This document shows, piece by piece, positions 40,883 to 44,922 of a stretch of 44,922 bases of DNA. A program made the translations under genes and the position numbers. Each line of letters starts with the position of its first letter. Position 1 is the stretch's first letter. The DNA lies in assembly GCF_009908295.1 (NCBI RefSeq), contig NZ_JAAALO010000016.1:1-44922 (forward strand). The letters run 5' to 3'. The notes beneath the pieces were generated by a model. It was not told the origin of the DNA. It made no database searches and worked only from the letters and a program-made list of their open reading frames with translations. This DNA comes from Micromonospora rubida (GTDB lineage: Bacteria > Actinomycetota > Actinomycetes > Mycobacteriales > Micromonosporaceae).

Positions 40883-40994
40883 GCCTGAGTCCTTCCACGG
40901 GGGTGGGGTTACCGGTGTCACGCTACCGGGCGCCAGGCGACGCCCATTGCGGTACGGTGCCGGGAAACGGGCGTGGCGAGCGTGAGGAGACGAT

Positions 40995-41333
40995 GTGGCC
41001 AGCGTGGACGAGTGCCGGCAGGCGTTGCAGGATCTGGCCGCCCGGCTGGACCACAACGCCGAGACCGTACGGGAGCGGATCGACCTGGACCGGACCCTGG
41101 CCTGCCGGGTGACCGATCTGAGTGCTGCCTTCCACGGCCGGCTCACCGACGGACGGCTGCTCGACCTGACCGACGGAGACGACCCGAAGGCGAAGATCGC
41201 GCTGAGCACCAGCAGCGACGATCTGCTCGCCCTCGTCCGCGGCGAGCTCGACGTCACCCAGGCGGTGGCGTCCAAGCGAGTCTCGATCAAGGCAAACCCG
41301 TTCGACCTGCTGAAGCTCCGCAAGCTGCTCTGA
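40995..41333 (+). CDS. SCP2-like sterol-carrier-domain protein
   Basis: This small 112-aa protein consists of one alpha/beta domain matching the SCP2 fold: LACRVTDLSAAFHGRLTDGR, KIALSTSSDDLLALVRGELD, and AVASKRVSIKANPFDLLKLR. It may bind a hydrophobic ligand; no enzyme domain is attached. GTG 40995 has gaggag 5 nt upstream. It is the only plus-strand gene in this part and is convergent with the HAD phosphatase across a strong hairpin. Confidence 0.85.
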   Translation: MASVDECRQALQDLAARLDHNAETVRERIDLDRTLACRVTDLSAAFHGRLTDGRLLDLTDGDDPKAKIALSTSSDDLLALVRGELDVTQAVASKRVSIKANPFDLLKLRKLL

Positions 41334-41380
41334 CCGCGTCGGGACGCCGGTGCCCCGCCGCGGCGGACCACCGACCAGGC

Positions 41381-41415
41381 GGGCCGGCCCCGATCGCGTA
41401 CGGCGGGGCCGGCCC
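41381..41415. terminator. Bidirectional terminator hairpin
   Basis: gggccggccccg (41381-41392) and cggggccggccc (41404-41415) form a perfect 12-bp stem between the convergent SCP2 gene and HAD gene. Confidence 0.75.
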
Positions 41416-41420
41416 TTGGA

Positions 41421-42443
41421 TCAGTCCGTCAGGCCGAGGTCGGCCAGCGCCTCGGTGGCCTCCGGCGAGCCCGCCCGGACCGCCGGGCCGGCGTCCGCAG
41501 CCCACGCGACGGCGCAGAGCGCGGCCAGGGCGTCCAGCGGTCGTCCCGCCCCGGTCAGTTCCAGCGCGCCGTCGTCGGCCACGGTCGCCGACCAGCCGCC
41601 GGTCTCCGGCTCGCCGGGCACCCGGACCACCGCCGTCGGATCGAACAGCCCGGCCAGATCGGCCGAGACGTACGTCGGGCGACGCGCCGGGGCGGCGGCC
41701 AGCAGCTCGGGCACGTCGCTGACGCCGGTGAGCACCAGCAGGCTGTCCAGCCCGGCCCGGCGTGCACCCTCGATGTCGGTGTCCAGCCGGTCGCCCACCA
41801 CCAGGGTGCGCCCCTCGCCGGCCCGGCGGGCGGCGGTGGTGAACAGCGCCGGCTCGGGCTTGCCCACCACCACGTCCGGCTCCCGGTCCAGCGCGGTGCG
41901 CAGCACGGCCACCAGCGATCCGTTGCCCGGCAGCGGGCCGCGCCCGCTGGGCAGGGTCCGGTCGGTGTTCGTGGCGATCCAGATCGCCCCCGCCCGCACC
42001 GCCAGCGACGCCTCGGCCAGGTCCGCCCAGCAGACCTGTGGGCCGTACCCCTGCACCACCGCGGCCGGGGCCTCGTCGGCGTGGGAGACCGGGCGCAGGC
42101 CGACGGCGCCGACCTCGGCGCGCAGCGCCTCCGCGCCCACCACCAGGACCGCCGCACCGGCGGGCAGCCGCTCCGCCAGCAGCTCGGCGGAGGCGGCCGC
42201 GGAGGTCAGCACCTCCTCCGGGGTGGCGGGCACACCCATCCCGGAGAGCAGGTCGGCGACCTCGCTGGAACGGCGGGACGCGTTGTTCGTGGCGTACGCG
42301 ACCGCCCGTCCCTCGGCGCGCAGCCGACCCACCGCCGCGACGGCGCCGGGGATCGGCCGGTCGATCAGGTAGATCACCCCGTCCAGGTCGAAAACGACCA
42401 GCGAGTACCCGTCGGCCAGCCGCCCCCCGGCGTCCGTGGTCAC
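41421..42443 (-). CDS. HAD-IIA family sugar-phosphatase-like protein
   Basis: This 340-aa protein has HAD motif I VVFDLDGVIYLIDRPIPGAV, the class IIA threonine/asparagine motif AVAYATNNASRRSSEVADLL, motif III Lys in DVVVGKPEPALFTTAARRAG and motif IV VVGDRLDTDIEGARRAGLDS. It belongs to the NagD / 4-nitrophenylphosphatase group (Rv1692 in Mycobacterium tuberculosis, described as a glycerol-3-phosphate phosphatase). A C-terminal extension of about 70 residues is present. GTG 42443 overlaps the stop of the upstream TPR gene (GTGA). Confidence 0.92.
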   Translation of the reverse strand: MTTDAGGRLADGYSLVVFDLDGVIYLIDRPIPGAVAAVGRLRAEGRAVAYATNNASRRSSEVADLLSGMGVPATPEEVLTSAAASAELLAERLPAGAAVLVVGAEALRAEVGAVGLRPVSHADEAPAAVVQGYGPQVCWADLAEASLAVRAGAIWIATNTDRTLPSGRGPLPGNGSLVAVLRTALDREPDVVVGKPEPALFTTAARRAGEGRTLVVGDRLDTDIEGARRAGLDSLLVLTGVSDVPELLAAAPARRPTYVSADLAGLFDPTAVVRVPGEPETGGWSATVADDGALELTGAGRPLDALAALCAVAWAADAGPAVRAGSPEATEALADLGLTD

Positions 42444-44713
42444 CGCTGGTCCGCGCCCGGTTCGCGGTCGCCGGCCGGCTCCTCGCCACGCGCCGACCCG
42501 GTCCGGGCCGCGGCGGTGCCGGCCTCGTCGTCGGTCAGCTCGTCGGCGCGCCGCCCGGCGTCACCGTCCCGATCGTCCTCGTCGCGGTCAGCGGCGGCGG
42601 CCGGAGAGTCGTCCTCGTCCTCGTCGTCGTCCTCGTCCGGAGAGTCGAGGTCGTCGTCCCGATCGTCGACACCGAGGGCGTCCTCGTCGTCGGACCGGTC
42701 GGCGGCGCCGGTGAGATCGGCGTCCGGCTCAGCCGGCACCGCGCCCGGGCTCCCCGGCCCGGCGGCGATCTCCTCGGCCGGCTCGTCGTCCTCGTCGTCG
42801 CCCTCGATCAGCACCCCGTCGAGTTCGAGCAGCCGCTCGGCCGCGTCGGTCTCGCCGTCGGTGTCGACGTCGGCTGCCCGGGAGAACCACTCCCGGGCCT
42901 CCTCGTTCCGCCCGACCGCGAGCAGCGCGTCGGCGTACGCGTACCGAAGCCTGCCGGCCCACGACTCGGTCGCCTCGCTCGTCAGCTCACGCACCTGGAG
43001 CATCGCCACCGCAGCGTCCTTCTGGCCGAGGTCACCACGGGCACCGGCGGCCACGATCAACAGCTCGATCGAGACTGCCTGGTCCAGCTTCTCCTGGTCG
43101 GCGCCCCGGAACAGGTCGATCGCCCGTTCCGGCCGCCCGAGCGCCCGCTCGCAGTCGGCGAGCACCGCCAGGTGGCTCTGCAACCCGGTCATCCGGTGGT
43201 ACGTGCGCAGCTCGGCGATGGCCGTCTGCCACTCCCCCGTGTGGTACGCGGCCAGCCCGACCGCCTCCCGGACCGCCGAGATCCGCGACGCGAGCCGCCG
43301 GGCGGCCATCGCGTGCGCCAGCGCCTCGACCGGGGCCTCGTCGATCAGCTGGCCGGTCGCGACCAGGTGCCGAGCGACGGTGTCCGCCACCGGCTTGGCC
43401 AACGAGAGCAACTCGGCGCGGACGGTCGAGTCAAGGTCGGTCGCGACGATCTCGTCGGGCAGCGCCGGCGCATCCGCAGTACGGTCGCCCTCCGCCGACC
43501 CGGCGCGGTCCCGCCGGTCGTCGCGGGCGGGACCGGCGGTGTAGCCGCCCTCCCGTCGCCGGTCATCGGAACCGTGGCGATCATCGCGGCGCGGACGCTC
43601 GCCCTGACCGGCCCGATCGCCGCCACGGAAGCCACCCTCACGGCGGTCACCGCCACGGAAGCCACCCTCACGCGACGGACCACCCTCACGCGGACCGGAA
43701 CGGAAGCCGCCCTCACGGCGGTCACCGCCGCCCTGGAAACCACCCTCACGGCGGTCGCCACCACGGAAGCCGCCCTCGCGCGACGGACCACCCTCACGGC
43801 GGTCACCGCCACGGAAGCCACCCTCGCGCGACGGACCACCCTCACGCGGACCCGAGCGGAAACCACCCTCACGGCGGTCACCGCCACGGAAGCCACCCTC
43901 ACGCGACGGACCACCCTCACGCGGACCGGAGCGGAAACCGCCCTCACGCGACGAGCCACCCTCACGGGGACCGGAACGGAAACCGCCCTCACGACGGTCA
44001 CCGCCGCCCTGGAAACCACCCTCACGGCGGTCGCCACCACGGAAACCGCCCTCACGCGACGGACCACCCTCACGCGGACCCGAGCGGAAACCACCCTCAC
44101 GCGACGAGCCACCCTCACGCGGACCCGAGCGGAAACCGCCCTCACGCGACGAGCCACCCTCACGGGGACCGGAACGGAAACCGCCCTCACGACGGTCACC
44201 GCCGCCCTGGAAACCACCCTCACGGCGGTCGCCACCACGGAAGCCACCCTCACGCGACGGACCACCCTCACGCGGACCGGAACGGAAACCGCCCTCACGA
44301 CGGTCACCGCCGCCCTGGAAACCACCCTCACGGCGGTCGCCACCACGGAAGCCACCCTCACGCGACGGACCACCCTCACGCGGACCGGAACGGAAGCCAC
44401 CTTCACGGCGGTCGCCACCACGGAAGTCGCGGCCCTCACCGCGCGGTGCCCCACGGTTGTCGCCTTCCCGGCGGTCACCGCCGCCGGCGGGGCGGGAATC
44501 GTCACGGGAGGCACCCCGGTACCCGCCCTCGCGGCGCTCACCTCCACGGAAACCACCGTCGCGGGCGCCGTAGCTGCCGCGCTGCCCACCGGCACGGTCG
44601 TCGCGGTCTCCGCGGTACGGGGGGCGGTCATCGCGTCGGGGCGCCCCGTCACGTCGGTCGGAGCGGTCTTCGTAACGACGAGGACGGTCGCCGTCGTGCG
44701 GTCCTGAACTCAC
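42440..44713 (-). CDS. TPR-like protein with long Arg/Gly-rich repeat N-terminus
   Basis: This 757-aa protein starts at GTG 44713 with GGAAGGA 7 nt upstream. Residues 1-95 are Arg/Asp/Gly-rich; about 95-366 is a near-perfect tandem repeat of REGGFRGGD-, REGGFRSGP- and REGGFQGGG-type blocks; about 414-640 is a helical TPR-like domain (GEWQTAIAELRTYHRMTGLQ, YADALLAVGRNEEAREWFSR). The end is an acidic Asp/Glu-rich tail (DEDDEDEDDSPAAAA type). The TPR part matches Rv1691, which lacks such repeats. RGG-type regions often bind RNA. It is the first gene after the rRNA operon on the same strand and is coupled to the HAD gene. Confidence 0.85.
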   Translation of the reverse strand: MSSGPHDGDRPRRYEDRSDRRDGAPRRDDRPPYRGDRDDRAGGQRGSYGARDGGFRGGERREGGYRGASRDDSRPAGGGDRREGDNRGAPRGEGRDFRGGDRREGGFRSGPREGGPSREGGFRGGDRREGGFQGGGDRREGGFRSGPREGGPSREGGFRGGDRREGGFQGGGDRREGGFRSGPREGGSSREGGFRSGPREGGSSREGGFRSGPREGGPSREGGFRGGDRREGGFQGGGDRREGGFRSGPREGGSSREGGFRSGPREGGPSREGGFRGGDRREGGFRSGPREGGPSREGGFRGGDRREGGPSREGGFRGGDRREGGFQGGGDRREGGFRSGPREGGPSREGGFRGGDRREGGFRGGDRAGQGERPRRDDRHGSDDRRREGGYTAGPARDDRRDRAGSAEGDRTADAPALPDEIVATDLDSTVRAELLSLAKPVADTVARHLVATGQLIDEAPVEALAHAMAARRLASRISAVREAVGLAAYHTGEWQTAIAELRTYHRMTGLQSHLAVLADCERALGRPERAIDLFRGADQEKLDQAVSIELLIVAAGARGDLGQKDAAVAMLQVRELTSEATESWAGRLRYAYADALLAVGRNEEAREWFSRAADVDTDGETDAAERLLELDGVLIEGDDEDDEPAEEIAAGPGSPGAVPAEPDADLTGAADRSDDEDALGVDDRDDDLDSPDEDDDEDEDDSPAAAADRDEDDRDGDAGRRADELTDDEAGTAAARTGSARGEEPAGDREPGADQR
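43615..44430. repeat. Tandem DNA repeat coding for the RGG-like region
   Basis: About 800 bp consist of interleaved copies of three blocks of roughly 30 bp (ends such as ccaccctcacg, ccgccctcacg). They combine into a higher-order unit near 108 bp that recurs several times with few changes. All minus-strand frames and one plus-strand frame remain open through it. The low divergence suggests recent expansion. Confidence 0.85.
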
Positions 44714-44751
44714 AGGTACATCCTTCCTGATTGCGCCGGAACGACGCTACG

Positions 44752-44789
44752 CAGTCGAGGGCCGACCCGGATGGGGCGGCCCTCGACTG
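44752..44789 (-). terminator. rRNA operon terminator
   Basis: cagtcgagggccg (44752-44764) pairs perfectly with cggccctcgactg (44777-44789), a 13-bp stem 10 bp beyond the 5S gene on the minus strand. It separates the rrn operon from the TPR gene starting at 44713. Confidence 0.85.
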
Positions 44790-44799
44790 GAAAGAATGT

Positions 44800-44916
44800 C
44801 CGGCGGTGTCCTACTCTCCCACACCCTCCCGAGTGCAGTACCATCGGCGCTGGAGGGCTTAGCTTCCGGGTTCGGAATGTAACCGGGCGTTTCCCCTCCG
44901 CCATGACCGCCGTAAC
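44800..44916 (-). rRNA. rrf: 5S ribosomal RNA
   Basis: The minus strand reads as a complete 117-nt 5S rRNA: 5' GTTACGGCGGTCATGGCGGA, the central CCGAACCCGGAAGCTAAG motif, and a 3' end pairing with the 5' end (CCGCCG). 23S and 16S genes would lie to the right, outside the window. Confidence 0.95.
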
Positions 44917-44922
44917 TCTATC

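Noticed and set aside
43615..44430. Regular repeats considered as a CRISPR array
   Set aside because: Units are contiguous, in frame and coding, with no unique spacers and no cas genes.
42038..44707. An 889-codon plus-strand frame opposite the TPR gene, rich in Thr/Leu/Arg repeats
   Set aside because: It is the antisense of the RGG repeat. Its composition is biased, it has no ribosome binding site, and the minus strand has a TPR domain and proper start.

Overview
The window is a high-GC actinobacterial chromosome segment, most likely from the family Micromonosporaceae (Micromonospora-like). The basis is base composition, codon use and a conserved housekeeping gene order: TPR protein, HAD phosphatase, tlyA, nadK, recN, steA, steB, pyrG, NUDIX, xerD, parA, scpA, scpB, rluB, cmk, der. 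Mycobacterium carries the same series (Rv1691 to Rv1713). Almost all core genes are on the minus strand, and the window ends inside an rRNA operon (5S gene, minus strand).

Positions 1 to about 11,090 are accessory DNA built against the 3' end of a tRNA-Pro(GGG) gene (11049-11122, minus). A 43-bp copy of the tRNA 3' half occurs three times (3743-3785, 5127-5169, 11048-11090). Each copy is accompanied by its own hairpin terminator in tRNA orientation. An intact tyrosine integrase (2449-3630) adjoins the first site and a C-terminal integrase remnant (10692-10944) adjoins the third. This looks like tandem accretion of integrative elements, including small modules that have attachment sites but no working integrase. 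Cargo comprises an MFS exporter with a divergent TetR regulator, an orphan 193-aa protein, and the C-terminal end of a polymorphic toxin (HINT plus a predicted ADP-ribosyltransferase tip) with a likely immunity gene. The rest is debris: IS256, IS5, two IS3 and IS30 relics, a UvrD helicase fragment, and a 217-bp MITE-like element with an 8-bp target duplication.

Positions 11,260 to 20,300 hold der, cmk, rluB, scpB, scpA, parA, xerD and ald (read right to left) and a small TM2 protein on the plus strand. Many junctions overlap by ATGA or GTGA, suggesting translational coupling. This block covers ribosome biogenesis, chromosome condensation and segregation, and dimer resolution.

Positions 20,370 to 33,090 hold recN, steA, steB, a MraY/WecA-like phosphoglycosyltransferase, a MurJ-like flippase, a GT4 glycosyltransferase, a 779-aa phosphatase-fold membrane protein, pyrG and a NUDIX hydrolase. 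The four envelope genes between steB and pyrG are absent from the mycobacterial version. Together they resemble a compact lipid-linked glycan pathway placed next to cell-division genes, and they are the best candidate here for an undescribed system.

Positions 33,180 to 44,922 hold a LuxR-type regulator convergent with a 1240-aa secreted subtilisin-like protease, then nadK, tlyA, two small conserved proteins, an SCP2-like protein, a HAD-IIA phosphatase, and a TPR protein with a very long Arg/Gly-rich repeat region. The last features are an rrn terminator and the 5S rRNA gene.
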